This document shows, piece after piece, positions 33,285 to 44,873 of a DNA stretch of 64,000 bases. Numbering within the stretch: the first letter of the stretch is position 1; every line of letters begins with the position of its first letter. The notes beneath the pieces were generated by a model that had not been told where the DNA came from, made no database searches, and saw only the letters and a list, made by a program, of their open reading frames with translations. This DNA is from Linanthus parryae (Eukaryota; Streptophyta; Magnoliopsida; Ericales; Polemoniaceae). Position numbers and translations under genes: made by a program. The stretch spans positions 8,147,501 to 8,211,500 of the forward strand of contig JALGPY010000005.1 in NCBI GenBank assembly GCA_023055425.1, given 5' to 3'.

Positions 33285-35356
33285 TAAATGTACGAAATAT
33301 CTTCATTCTTATATTAAAATTATTCAATGCAACGATGATATGAAGTAATCACATTACTTGGTACCACTTTGTTTCTTCTTTTTCACCCTTCGCTTTCACC
33401 CTATTTGACTTTTTCCCACTATTGACCCGGTGATGTGGATAATAAAATGATGCAATATCATGATGTTGTGGAGTAAAAGTTGCTCTATAATATGGTGATA
33501 AAATTATCAAAACCCAACTGGATTCTATCGTACCCGGCAAAACTTGACCGATAGTACCTGACAAGACCAGATGGTTTTTAACAGACGACGTAACCAACAA
33601 CAAGGACATTGAACTACAAACCTGCGGTCGGAGAGAACTAGGTTTTTCTTGCAAACGACTCAATTCAATTCAGTCACATTCCGTCCAAGTTTTCTTCTTT
33701 CCCCAGCACTATGGACATTGAAGGTAAAGTAAAGAAACCCATTTCACAACCCCTCTTTCTTCTTCTTCTTATTCCTCGATCAGGATCTTTTTTCTTTGTT
33801 TAGGAAGAAAGAAAAAAGGGGTGTCGGTAAAGTAGAGAAACCCACTTCACGACGAACTCCGGATAATCGAAAAATAGGTGCTTTCATCTTCTCCTTCTTT
33901 CGTATGATTATTTCTGAGTTTCTTGTTCTGAAAGTTTTCATTTATGGGTGTTTCTTGGGTTTTCTGGACTTCCCCTCATAGTGTTCTCCTGAAGGATTAG
34001 GAATTGATTAGAATGTTCCTTGTTTTGTTTGTTTAACACCAGGGTTGAAATTGAAATTTCACACAGTATTTGTCTCCTCTTTTTTTCTTTTTTCTTTTTT
34101 TTTTTAATGGAATGTGAGTGTTCTTGGGTAGGCTATGTGTAGCGCTTTCAGCAAATTGGGGAAAAAAAGCCCAATCTGCTGATAAGTGTAACTCTGCATG
34201 CACATAGACTTAACAACCCCATAAAGCCATATAATTTGGTCTTCAAAAGAATATTAGTACTGATCATATGAATTGTATCGCGAAAAAAAAAATGTTTCCT
34301 TTCAAATCACAGGTTCTAAAGTGTTAAGACTTCATTTGGATACCAAATTTGATGAAAGAAAATGAAGGAACAGTTAAGGAGGAGGAGACTATTCCGCCCG
34401 CCCGATGATTCGATCACAGTTGAATACACTTACGTTAGTTATTTCATTATAGGAACAATTGTAAAACTGGGGGTTTCATTATGCAAATGTTGAAGGCCTT
34501 AGGGACCGACTTGAGATGAATGGGGTTATGACGAAAATCCACCCCGGAAGCATCAATGCTCACCGTACTACAAGTAGCCAATCTCCTCTGATACCTTTGA
34601 GGGCTAGTTTAGGAATGCTGTGACGGTGCTAGAAGCTGCTGTGGGGAAACACTCTGGGAAAGCTGCTGTGACTTTTAGATAAAATATTGTTTGGTAATAT
34701 TATGTGAAAGCTACAGTGAAATACGATATAGCAATTTTGTGTTTAGTAAATTCAACTGTGAAATTGTGAGAGGGTAAAATGACAAAAAAACGTGACACGT
34801 GTAAAGATAACTATTGAAATTTTAAAAAAATTGTAAGGTTAGAATCAGTTATAGATAAATTAATCAAAAGTACTTTTCGGGAAAATATCTCCCCCTTGTT
34901 TCGTGAAAATTGTTGTGGGACAGCAGAAATAGTCTCAAAAGCAGAAATTTTATTTTTATCAAATGCACTAAAACTGCTTCCACAATCGAAAAGCAGTGCT
35001 CGAGAACGTCTTAGTTCCTTTTATTGCTAAAGGGGTCCTTGCAGTTTCTCTTTATCCCACCAGAGACCCACTATCTACAACAATCATAAAGTGATTTTAG
35101 TTATTCAAGTTTAGGAACAATCATAAAGTAAATTGCGTAATTTATATTCGTAAGTGTAAGCATTTAGACTTCACAACCTATAAAGCCGGATAATTAGGCC
35201 GACAAAAGAAGAAATATAGCTATTTCGACGCCTTGGGTATGGATCCTAGACTTTGGAGGTAAGAACAGAAAAAGGAATGTAAAACCAAATTTCCAAATCG
35301 GTCAGCCACCATTTGCTGCATTGGTCTGCTAGGCGGTCGTTCCGAGTCTGATTCTA
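33285..35356. other. Non-coding stretch with small repeats
   Basis: Includes a relative of the fold-back MITE at 33360-33500. A 25-bp direct repeat (GGTAAAGTARAGAAACCC...) is at 33723-33747 and 33826-33850. A block at about 34600-35020 has GCTGCTGTG and AAAGCAG words that look like a decayed hAT-type MITE. No gene that I can support. Confidence 0.45.
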
Positions 35357-35615
35357 CTCCCTTCGTCCTGCAAAGATAGTCCATTTTTGGAACTACAATT
35401 TTTTTTGAAGACATGCAGTTATTGTATCCCACTTCAACTTGACATGCTATTTCCACTTTTACCCTTGAATTTTTTTTCTCCAAAACTAGGTACATTGAAT
35501 ATGAATGGGTAGTATTGTAACTTCATTATATATTTTATCTTGAAAATGTAAGTGGACAACCATTTTGGGACAGACCAAAATAGAAATATATACTATCTTT
35601 GCGGGACGGAGAGAG
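35357..35615. mobile_element. Stowaway-type MITE, 259 bp
   Basis: The terminal inverted repeats CTCCCTTCGTCCTGC and GCGGGACGGAGAGAG belong to the Stowaway (Tc1/mariner) consensus, and a TA dinucleotide flanks each end (35355-35356, 35616-35617). The inverted match extends over the GCAAAGATAGT next to each tip. Confidence 0.85.
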
Positions 35616-35867
35616 TACTAACTTTGGGTATTTTTGAGTTGCCCCTTCTACTCTTCTAGAGTTTCAGCATTCCTCGTAGCATGCGTAACGGGAAGGTCTT
35701 TGATTGGATCCGTATGTCAAATACTGTCGTAAGAGGCTTCAACTTTGAGATGGCGTGTCGCTGACTTCAATAGATCATTTGGTGGATTTTCTTGGTTCCC
35801 TGGCTTAGTCTGTTTTTGTCTCTATGGTTCTTCTCTCCTTGTGTAGGGTATGATAGTGTGACACTAT

Positions 35868-37968
35868 GTTTGGATTCTATGATTTGGTGAGAAAGGAAAA
35901 GAATTGGTGAGAAAATGTTTTCTCATTCGTGTTTGGATTACTTTTTAGGTGAGAATTCATGAGAATTCTTGAGAAAGCATGAGAAAAGAAATCTCACATA
36001 ATTCAATTTTTCTTTCTCACCAAAATTCAACAACAAAAGAGAGAGGGAGGCTTAGCTTTCAGGGATCTCAAAGCGTTTAATATCGCTATGCTAGCGAAAT
36101 AGAGTTGGCGGATAATCCAGCAACCAGATTCCATTCTGTCAAGAGTCCTCCGCGGAAAATATTTTGCAAATGAGACGTTCGTTGAGGCCAAACTGGGGCA
36201 CAACCCATCATATGCGTGGAGAAGCATTCTGGAGGGTAGGAAATTACTACAAGAAGGGCTACGATAGAAGGTGGGTGACGGAAAATCTGTACCAATACAC
36301 GGTAGATGGATCCCCAGAGGTACGTCCTTCTCCCTCATCACAAAACTTCAGGAGACTGAACATATGATGGTAAGTGACCTGCTAAAACAAGAAAGCAATG
36401 AGTGGGATGAATCAAAAATCAATCATTTTATCAAGCCATGGGACAGAGCAGAGGTCGTTGATATTCAACTCCCAGAAAAGAAAAGAAAATACAGACTAAT
36501 TTGGCACTTTGAAGAAGATGGGATCTATAAAGTCAAATTAGGATACAAGATAGAGATGGAGAAGAAGATTACCAAGTCCGACAGCCCATCTGAATCGAAG
36601 TCTAGCCCCATCTCTAAGTTTTGGAAACTCAAAATTCCATCCAAGATCAAACATTTTGTATGGCGGTCCAGCTCCGATAGCATCGCAATCACAAAAAATA
36701 TGAAAAAGAGAGGAGTGGATGTCAATAGATCATGCCCTTTCTCTAAAAAATTCGAAGATTCAAGTAGCCATGTTTTTCAAAGATGCAAGGAGACAGGAAA
36801 TGTGTGGGAAAGAGTCTTTGGTCCAGATTTCGTCAACTCGATGAATAACAACAAATTCAGTGGATGGATAGATGACCATTTCATTGACAAATACAAAAAC
36901 CATCAAACATTGTTTTGCCTCACTCTCTGGGCCATCTAGATCGAGCGAAACAGGACTATTCACCAAGGGTGCAGACCAGATCTCAAGAAGCTACCACAAG
37001 ACATTATAGCCAGATTCGAAGAACTAGAAGAAGTACATAAAAGAGAGAGGAGGTTGATACCTGAAGTCATGCCGGCAACAACAAAGAAATGGGAAAAGCC
37101 TCCGACGGGAATGTTGAAGATCAACTATGATGGAGCTTGGAACCCAATATCTAAGGCGGAAAGGGCCGGATTCATCATCAAAGACGACAAAGAAAGATTG
37201 GTGGTGGCTGGGACTCGAGATCTGAAGAGATGCAACACGGCAAAGGAAGCGGAGGTGAAAGCAGCGAGCTTCGGGTTGGAGATAGCAAGATCTAAAGGGC
37301 TCCGGCGACTAATTTTGGAAGGAGATTCGACCACGGCAACCAAACTTATCTCTCTGGTCATCGATGGAGAAAAATGGCAAGATCTTTCTGATACTGGTGA
37401 TGCTCTGGAAACAATAAGTGAGTTTCTTTAAGATGTGGACGAAATTAAAGCGCGCGCTGTCCCACGCGAACTCAACCACGTGGCAGATTGTGTGGCGAAG
37501 TATGACCGAGACACGAGACCCTTATCACTTTGGGAAGACAAACCCGGGTGGTTGGAGACTATTCTAGAATCTCAAGTGCATGTATCAGTTCCATAATAGC
37601 GTGTTTGGCTAATACAACTTATTTATTCCTCAAAAAAAAAAAAAAAAAAAAAAAGAGTGATGAGATTTGGTAAGAAAATAAACTAGACTGAGTGTCAATA
37701 TTTTCGTTGTGAGAGAACTAGTCATAAAAAAAAATAAAACATTGTCTTATCATAATATTAATGAAGGTTATTTTGGTAATATCTTTAAAATAGTTTCTTT
37801 TCCTTTCCATTAATATGAACAAGGGAGGTGAGAAAGTATACTATTTTTTTATCATTTCTTGGCTAAGTAATACAAACAAGTATGTGAGAAATCTAAATCA
37901 TTTCTTTTCTCACATAAATTAAAATTTCTCAACATTTTTTCCTCACCTCATTCCCAAACATAGTGTAA
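35868..37968. mobile_element. TIR element split by a LINE
   Basis: The left part starts ACACTATGTTTGGATTCTATG and the right part ends with the near-complement ATTCCCAAACATAGTGT. Both halves are made of TTCTCACC and GGTGAGAA words. The LINE at about 36027-37653 lies between them, so without it the element would be roughly 470 bp. Confidence 0.6.
36027..37653 (+). pseudogene. 5'-truncated LINE: zf-RVT and RNase H end, with poly(A)
   Basis: The 3' end of a plant L1-type LINE ORF2. The translation begins GGLGFRDLKAFNIAML, the usual end of the reverse transcriptase region, then reads through a zf-RVT-like segment (FWKLKIPSKIKHFVWR, CPFSKKFEDSSSHVFQRC) to an RNase H domain. Its residues D (NYDGAW), E (KEAEVKAA) and D (EGDSTTA) are kept. 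It ends in a poly(A) tract at 37630-37653. Stops interrupt it (near 36100, 36268, 36938, 37431), and the zinc motif has lost a Cys (CPFS for CPxC). The longest open pieces are 36271-36939 and 37054-37431. Truncation and the A tail show target-primed insertion. Confidence 0.85.
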
Positions 37969-39038
37969 CAGTTCATTTGTAATCATTCTTTTTTTTTTCA
38001 TTTTAATAAAAATTCGGATTACATATCAAGAAAGAAAAATAAAGAATGTAAAATCAAATCTTCAATCTTACCTAAATTGCTTACCAAGAAATCTGAAATA
38101 CTATTAGAAAATATTGTATAGTATCTATGTGACAACCTACGGTAATCTTCCAATTTTATTCTGTTTCGTGAAGTTAAAGAATATATTAATCATATTGAAC
38201 AACCGTATCTCTTTCGGAGACAGGTTCTAAGTTTTAGGGTTAAGACTTCGTTAAACAAAACGCTTGTGTGTAGTGACTCTATGTCTCTATCATTAAACAT
38301 AACGCTTGTGTTAGTTATTCATAAAATAATTTATACACGACGTCCTCTGTTTTATGTAAGATATTGTTTCTTTGGAGTACTTCCCTGTATACAAATTACC
38401 AAACAATATAGGCTTTTGCCATCCATTTATCTTCCACTGTTGAAACGAATTCGTCCCAAATGTGCTAAAAATATATTTAACGGTATAGTATTTTTGACAT
38501 AGAAAATTTCACATATACTCCCACTTTCAAAGTTCTTTGTCGTCAATAAGCTAAACATAACATATGAAAGCAATGCATAGATCTCGTTGAGATAACTTAT
38601 AATTTCATTGGAAGATGCATATGTTCATGCTATATTCATTATCTTATGTTTAACTTAGTACCAATACGGATATTGAAGATACTTGTTTCTTTGAATGATA
38701 AATGAAGATAAGAAATCCAGGTTACATGGCTTCTCTGTTTCTATTTAGCAATATCAAGAGATCTTTTGAAGCTTTCGGTGCTCTTATTTTTGTGGTAAAC
38801 CGATAGTTCATTAACTTTGCTGCAAGTAAATCATGTGTAGAAACTGAAGACAACATGAAATTCCACTGAAAAAAATGCGAACATATACACTTTTTTTGAG
38901 AAAAAGAACTAATGAAATGTCACATTAACACGTAGTGTATGGCTTTCTTTTCTCTTCTGCCCCATCATTTCTTCACTCCTGCTCATATCTCCTTTGTCCA
39001 CTTAGTCTATGCATTGGAGGTTATAAAGATTATAACAA
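37969..39038. other. Spacer; start of diverged copy D
   Basis: No gene. 38360-38930 matches copy A 1340-1930 in diverged form, including GTATACAAATTACCAAACA and GAAACTGAAGACAACATGAAA. Confidence 0.6.
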
Positions 39039-39049
39039 CACTGATTTGG

Positions 39050-39222
39050 AACACGGCTGCTGTCCCATTTGGTTGAGGGACCTAAAGCGCCAGTTCATCC
39101 GCTCGAGTTCGAGACCCCCCTCCCCCCCCCCCCCCCCCCCCCCCAGTAGCTAGGTAGCTAGATGTAGTAGTAATAGTATAGGTAGATTCTTACCCCAAAA
39201 AAAAACACACACACACACACAG
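39050..39222 (+). mobile_element. tRNA-derived SINE with 11-bp target duplication
   Basis: Flanked by perfect CACTGATTTGG at 39039-39049 and 39223-39233. It has an A-box-like TGGTTGAGGG near 39070 and a B-box GTTCGAGAC near 39107, 35-40 bases apart as in RNA polymerase III promoters. It ends TTCTTACCCCAAAAAAAAA then a CA repeat. A run of 23 C (39122-39144) follows the B box. Related plant SINEs end in a similar way, but I do not name a family. Confidence 0.75.
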
Positions 39223-39424
39223 CACTGATTTGGTGATCCGTATCAAAGCAATGATTTATTTATTTTCTTTCGAAGTGCTATTCCTAGACTTGAGAAGTCA
39301 CTTGATTAGGTACTCCGTATCAAAGAAACTCATTTAGCTTTTTTTTGCTTTCGAATGGGGTAATCTGAATGGGTATTCGTTGAGGAAAAGCAATTGTCAG
39401 AGATATCCAGGGGTACCATGATCA

Positions 39425-39720
39425 CTAGTTCATCCAAGTTCTAGACCAGCAATGAATGTGAAAAGCAGTAGGTGTTAACACAGAAACATTGACATCACTA
39501 GACCAGAAAGGCATGAGACCTCCACCCCTTCTAGGTACACACAAAGCACCATGGCAGCCAAGTTTTAGCCGAATGTTCTCCCCTTTGTTGGACTTGAGCT
39601 TCTCTTTTACAAGAAAATGAGAGACTACTTGTTCCTCCTCACCGGATAATGCAGTGTACAAGGATTGTTAATCCCACGTACATTCCATGCTAAAAGCTTC
39701 CTGGTAAATTGCTTGAAAAC
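39425..39720 (-). pseudogene. LINE endonuclease fragment
   Basis: The minus strand has AWNVRGINNP, the typical start of a plant LINE endonuclease. After a frameshift it reads KLGCHGALCVPRRGGGLMPFW.SDVNV, the family stretch where a Gly-rich loop is followed by FW. Only about 100 residues remain, with stops. Confidence 0.6.
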
Positions 39721-40631
39721 AGCAGATTGATAAACAAGTGAATAGATGGAGAGTAATAGATGAAGAGTAGTAAAAAAATTCATGGTAAATTTTCGTTCTC
39801 CTATCGTACTTGATTTTCCGTTGCGCGGGATTTCTACGTGAAAAAAATCCCAATATTAGCATGTCATGTCGTGAGATCTCAAAAAGTATACTATGACATA
39901 GTTTTTTCTCGATGTAATTGATTATTTATTAATGGATCTCAAGGCCTAACTGGTCTGATAACAGAACATTACAAGCTCAACTGGTCGAATCTGCAGTCGA
40001 ATGTGCACTAGGATAAGTTAACAGTTAACACACAACAGAGCGAAATATCTACGTGTCTAATAATCTTGATCTAGCTAGTATATTCTTTCTCTTTTAGATG
40101 TTTGATCATGTTATTAGTCTTTGCGGGTGAGAGGAATAGAATTCGCGATATTTCCATGTCAAAATTCAAGTTGCTGGCCGGCCTTAAGGTGCCTAATTTC
40201 CGCTTGATCCATCTCTAGCTAGTAAATATTGAATACGGACAATCAAAATTTAAGAAATATGATGGTAACTAAAATGAGTTCAAACTTGTTTGATCGAACT
40301 GACACTAAAATTGTTTGACATTTATGTTCCCAAACTCTGAAAATGTGTCGATGCCGAGGGAGATGCACAACAATCAGTTCAATTCACAGTGTTTGAAGAA
40401 CAGTCCATACATAAAATGAAAAAATATATAACTTCAAGAGCTCACACGAGCAAACTTACAAGAAAACGAAAACACACGAACTTAGGAGAAAACAATCATA
40501 ATGTTGAAAAGTCTTACATCGCACATTCAAAAAGAAAAAATATATACTTAATAAGTCTTTTGCGTCACTCCCTTTATTGCCAATTAGTTTTGAGGTGTAA
40601 TCACATGGATCTTTTACACACATTGGTGCAT
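39721..40631. other. Non-coding part of copy D
   Basis: No gene seen. From about 40110 it matches the spacer upstream of ADF exon 3 in copies A and B. Confidence 0.5.
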
Positions 40632-40830
40632 TCACCTGGACGCGCTGGACGTGGTGTCTTCCTCTTTTTGTGGTTGCATGGCCTGTGAACTGACTAATTT
40701 TTCGAAATTGAGATCGGTAGAGTTAGTAGCCTCAACCACCATATCGAGATGCGTCGACAAATAATCAGTAAGACCCTGTTGTACCGATGTATACAACGTC
40801 TTGAAATATTCAAGAGCAGAGTCAGGATGC
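40632..40830 (-). pseudogene. ADF/cofilin-like exon 3, copy D
   Basis: Follows a splice acceptor TCAAG at 40831-40835 and reads open for 66 codons to TGA (40632-40634). It begins HPDSALEYFKTLYTSV, closer to the ADF family's start of this exon than copies A and B are, and keeps VVEATNSTDLNFEKLV. The end is a separate tail (SSQAMQPQKEED...). Exons 1 and 2 are not in the window. The intron that should lead to them has received the element stack starting at 41043. It may be functional only if a very large intron is spliced. Confidence 0.6.
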
Positions 40831-41287
40831 CTTGACCAACCAAAAAGAAATCAAATATAGAAATTTTAAGTTAAATCATCATAAAATCATATAATTTGAT
40901 ACAGAGCACTATGATTTATTACCATGAGGAAAACCGTAAAGGTAATGACACATTGACATTGAACCGAACAATTATAATCTTCTTACTCAATCATGTCTAT
41001 CTAATAGTTCAGTTAGGTAGATGTCAATGGGACATCTTAATCTGTTACCGTAAAGGTAACGGGGTTGACGATTTTGTAAAAATCGACAAAACTTGACCAC
41101 GTAGCTTTTAGCCTACGGCGCTTTTCCTAACAACTACTGATGATCGAACAAAGATTTCTCTCAATAATCAATTCATTCGATAAAATAAACTGAGACTACA
41201 ATCTTGTTTAAATTGATAGAGCAAACCCTAACCCTAGACTCTAACGGGCTTGACAAGGCCCGATCATTATTTAACTAAATAATTAAC

Positions 41288-41671
41288 TTAAATAACTAAA
41301 TAAACAATTAAATAAATCCTACTAATAATCATAATAGTAATGATGACTTCTACGATACGGTTGACCCGTATCAACTCCCTTGGCTGCGGCGAACCTTTCT
41401 CCCCCACTTCCTCTTCGATTGGATTTGCAATTTCTTCGTATTCTGTGTTCTTCGCAGGTTGGTGTAGTTGTTCTTCTTGTTCCAACTTCTGAACCTGCTG
41501 TGACGGATCTGTCGGAGAAGGCGGCGGCAGCCGTGCTTCTAGGGCGGTGAACCGGGCTTCGAACGAGTCGAATTTGTTCTCAAGAACGCCGATTCGGGTC
41601 TCGAGGTGTTCGATTGCAGCAAGCAATCGTTCGCCAAGAGGTGCAGAAATTCTTGCTTTGATGTTCGTCAT
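41288..41671 (-). CDS. Short gag-like coiled-coil ORF of the mini LTR element
   Basis: 127 codons starting 43 bases inside the right LTR and ending in the left LTR. Residues about 10-55 form heptads (LLAAIEHLETRIGVLENKFDSF, split here as LLAAIEHLETR then IGVLENKFDSFEARFTALEA), then a Pro- and Glu-rich stretch. The pattern resembles the N-terminal coiled coil of some plant gypsy gag proteins. No protease, polymerase or integrase is present, so the element must use another element's proteins. Whether this ORF is translated is unknown. Confidence 0.45.
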   Translation of the reverse strand: MTNIKARISAPLGERLLAAIEHLETRIGVLENKFDSFEARFTALEARLPPPSPTDPSQQVQKLEQEEQLHQPAKNTEYEEIANPIEEEVGEKGSPQPRELIRVNRIVEVIITIMIISRIYLIVYLVI

Positions 41672-41934
41672 CGTATCACCAGCTGGATGGTGAAATCAAT
41701 GAAAGCACCAATTTGTTATCGTAAAGGTAACGGGGTTGACGATTTTGTAAAAATCGACAAAACTTGACCACGTAGCTTTTAGCCTACGGCGCTTTTCCTA
41801 ACAACTACTGATGATCGAACAAAGATTTCTCTCAATAATCAATTCATTCGATAAAATAAACTGAGACTACAATCTTGTTTAAATTGATAAAGCAAACCCT
41901 AACCCTAGACTCTAACGGGCTTGACAAGGCCCGA

Positions 41935-44557
41935 TGAAACAACCCGGAACCTACGGTTCCTTGCTAGTACAACTTAACGATATCCAAGAGTGCTTTATTA
42001 ACATAAAAGTAAAGGAGAAACCCTCCTTACAAAGTTTTAAAAGGAAACAACGACGACAAAGTTTGAATTCTCAAAGTTCAACTAAAAGTTAACAATTCAA
42101 CTAGGTGATTCCTAGCTTTTTATTCGCCTTCAATTGCGTGTGCGCATTCCCCCACCTTTATTCATAACCTGCGGGTTTTCAAATGGCAAAAGCCGACGCA
42201 GAAAAACATTTGTCAGTGAAAACTGAGTAAGAATATACCACAATATGTAAAACAGAGTTTTGGCTGAAAGAATGAAAAGAATGTAACTGAAGAGATTCCA
42301 CATTTAAATTATTAGTTGAGCTGAGGCGTATTAGAGCCCAGCGGGTAACGATTGCCCACAGAGAGGTCACGATGCAATAATATCATCACACAGGTACCTC
42401 TTGGGATATCACAGTCCATCCCAATTCACCCAGGGCGTTTGTAGGTAGCCCGACACTACCCCGCCCATCACATAGCTAAAGGACCTTAAGTGTCGACACC
42501 CCTATACAGTTGTGACCCACACATGCATAGGTAGTACTCTATAGCTTTCACAATTTTATAAACCCGTATAGGGTAGGGTTGAAACCCTAGGAGGTCGTCT
42601 CACGTGCGCCTCCGGCCATAGCCTTCACACACATCCTCTGTACATCGCCCCATATCATTTATCGTTCATTTATATTCCACAAGATCAATTTATAAACATC
42701 GGTTCGAAATTCAGAAGTAACCACATATCTTTCAAAAAGGATATTTGCAAGAGAGATTCTCAAATTTCAAGACTTTAAACCGTTGTTTGAAACACAAGTA
42801 CACACGCCAAGAAACATTTTGATAGTTAAAGTATTGTGCGCATAAACTTACCTGGAATGGGGTGAGGACTTCACACACACAAGCTAGCACTGAACTAGTG
42901 GTAGGGGTCCTCGATGAACTCGCCTCCTACGAACTCGGTATCTACAATAATCACATAATCCTATATTAACACATATACATCACGCAACAAATTGCAATTA
43001 AATTGTCCTATATGAAGTGCAAGTGAAATCCCCAATTAATTCCCCAAACAAAATATATTACACTAGCTATAATTTTACGTTTAGAATATAAATTAAAATA
43101 AGAAAAATAGTGACTTATAATTATAAAAGTAATATTTGAGGTAAAGAAGACTTGATTAGATGTTCTAGAATATTTATTTAAATTACTAAGGTGAAATTAT
43201 ATACACAAAGATAGCTATATAAATTTTAAAGTTTAGATAAATGAAAATGGGAGCTTAAACTAAAGCTAAAGCTTAACTATTTTTATTATAAAGTTATATT
43301 AACGAAAACTATGTTATAAGTGAAAAGAATTTATTTCGCGATAAAATCGAAAACATTACTATTTAGTTGTTTAAGAAAAATATAGTATAAATAATATACA
43401 CATATAAAAAAACTATTTTAATTTGGTTATAAAGTTGTGTATTTATTTTTTTTGAAAAGGATAATTAACTTACAATTGATAAAATATATATACAAATAAG
43501 AAATACTAATTTATATTATAATAAAGAAATAACTTAAAATTACAAATAGTTGATATACAATCAGCCCCTAAACAGTTTCACTTCATACAAAAGCCTACCC
43601 CCATTTCTGTAAAAAGACACTTTCACATCCCCCCTGATTCACAAACAAACACACCCAGTTTCTTCTCCAACAAAACCCATCTGCAACAATTTTTCCTCCA
43701 CAATCACTCCACAACTCACAAGAACAACCAAGAATTCAATTGATAGTAGCAAAACATTTGACTGGTGTTTACCAATTGAAAAGCACGGAGGGGAAAAGTG
43801 GCGGCGGCGGTGATTTGTTACTGCCGCTGCTTGGGGTTCGCCGGGACAGAGAGGCGAGCGGACGGTGGTGGTGATGGCGGCGAAATAGAGGGAGGCGGCG
43901 TCGGGGGTCTCGGCGACGCAGAGGGGCGACGGAGGGCGACGGTCGGCGGCGTCGGGCGGCCCGGGTTCCGTCGGCGGTTCTGGGCTTCGGCCTGGTGCCG
44001 TCGGCCTGGGTCTTCGCTCGGCGCCAACAGAGAGAAGAGGGAGATGGCGAGGGAGAGAGACAGAGGTGAGTGAGAGAGATAGCGAGAGAGGAAGAGACAG
44101 GGGCGAGAGAGAGAGAAAGAGGGTGAGAGAGGGATTGAGATTGGGTGTACTGTAAACCCAATCGAAAAAAAAATGGATGTTCAATCAGTGAAATTGATGC
44201 AAGATTTCATCTTTGACTTTGATTGGCGGAAATCATGGCGGGGATTAGGAGAGGGGAGGTCAAGATATTGGCTCTTGCCATGGTGGTCGCCGGATTTTCA
44301 GGAGCAGAGATTTCTCCTGTAAAAATGGAGATGATGTAGAGGATGAAGGGAGGAAGGTTAGGGTGTGGCGGGCACACGGTGTGACGCGGTGGTTGGTTAC
44401 GTAAAAGTTATTAAAAAGATATGTTTTGGTCACGCTACAACGTTACACGACCCACTACACTTCACCCACTAATTTACACCCAACAATTATATAAAAAAGT
44501 GACATCTTAAAAATATAACAAAAAAAAACTTTTGATAAAATAATAATAATAATAATA

Positions 44558-44588
<31 letters not shown>

Positions 44589-44695
44589 TGAAAAACCACT
44601 TTTAGCGAACGAAAACAACTTTCGTAATTTCAAATAATGGTCCGAAAAATTCGTTAAACTCCCTAAAATACCCCCTAGAATATCGGGGTATTACA
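41935..44695 (-). repeat. 3' LTR of the gypsy element
   Basis: 2761 bp. Three zones: a GC-balanced part (41935-42950), an AT-rich zone (42950-43560), and a GC-rich island with GA repeats (43790-44120), then an ATA microsatellite (44540-44590). The Pro-rich reading frame over the island (43639-44184, minus) occurs in both LTRs; I do not call it a gene. Confidence 0.95.
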
Positions 44696-44696
44696 T

Positions 44697-44734
44697 CACA
44701 TCTCCCTTAAAACAAAGCTTCGTCCCCGAAGCTT
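44697..44734 (-). other. Polypurine tract with GNRA hairpin (terminal copy)
   Basis: On the minus strand the tract TTTTAAGGGAGATGTG (44697-44712) adjoins the 3' LTR. Just upstream, 44715-44734 is a perfect 8-bp stem AAGCTTCG/CGAAGCTT with a 4-base loop, which in the element RNA reads GGGA, a GNRA tetraloop. Confidence 0.75.
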
Positions 44735-44833
44735 AAAGTAAATCGAATCTCCCAATGCAAGTATGTGGTATGCAGTTCTAATGTGCACATAATAACAAGA
44801 CAAGACAGGTAATTAAATATATGGCTGTTAAAT

Positions 44834-44870
44834 CACATCTCCCTTAAAAGGAGTGACGTCCCCGTCACTC
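44834..44870 (-). other. Second polypurine tract with GNRA hairpin
   Basis: The same purine tract recurs at 44834-44849 and again has a hairpin next to it: 44851-44870, stem GAGTGACG/CGTCACTC and the same GGGA loop in RNA. The pol stop codon is at 44874-44876, four bases upstream. The stems differ from those of the terminal copy but both pair perfectly. Confidence 0.75.
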
Positions 44871-44873
44871 GGC

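Noticed and set aside
33712..33860. ATGGACATTGAAG followed by a GT donor as the start of a gene
   Set aside because: The next possible exon only repeats a 25-bp direct repeat and leads to no recognisable protein.
43639..44184. 181-codon Pro/Arg-rich reading frame, and its copy at 52190-52735
   Set aside because: It lies wholly in the gypsy LTR, is low in complexity, and other frames of the same GC-rich island are equally open. Not a gene by itself.
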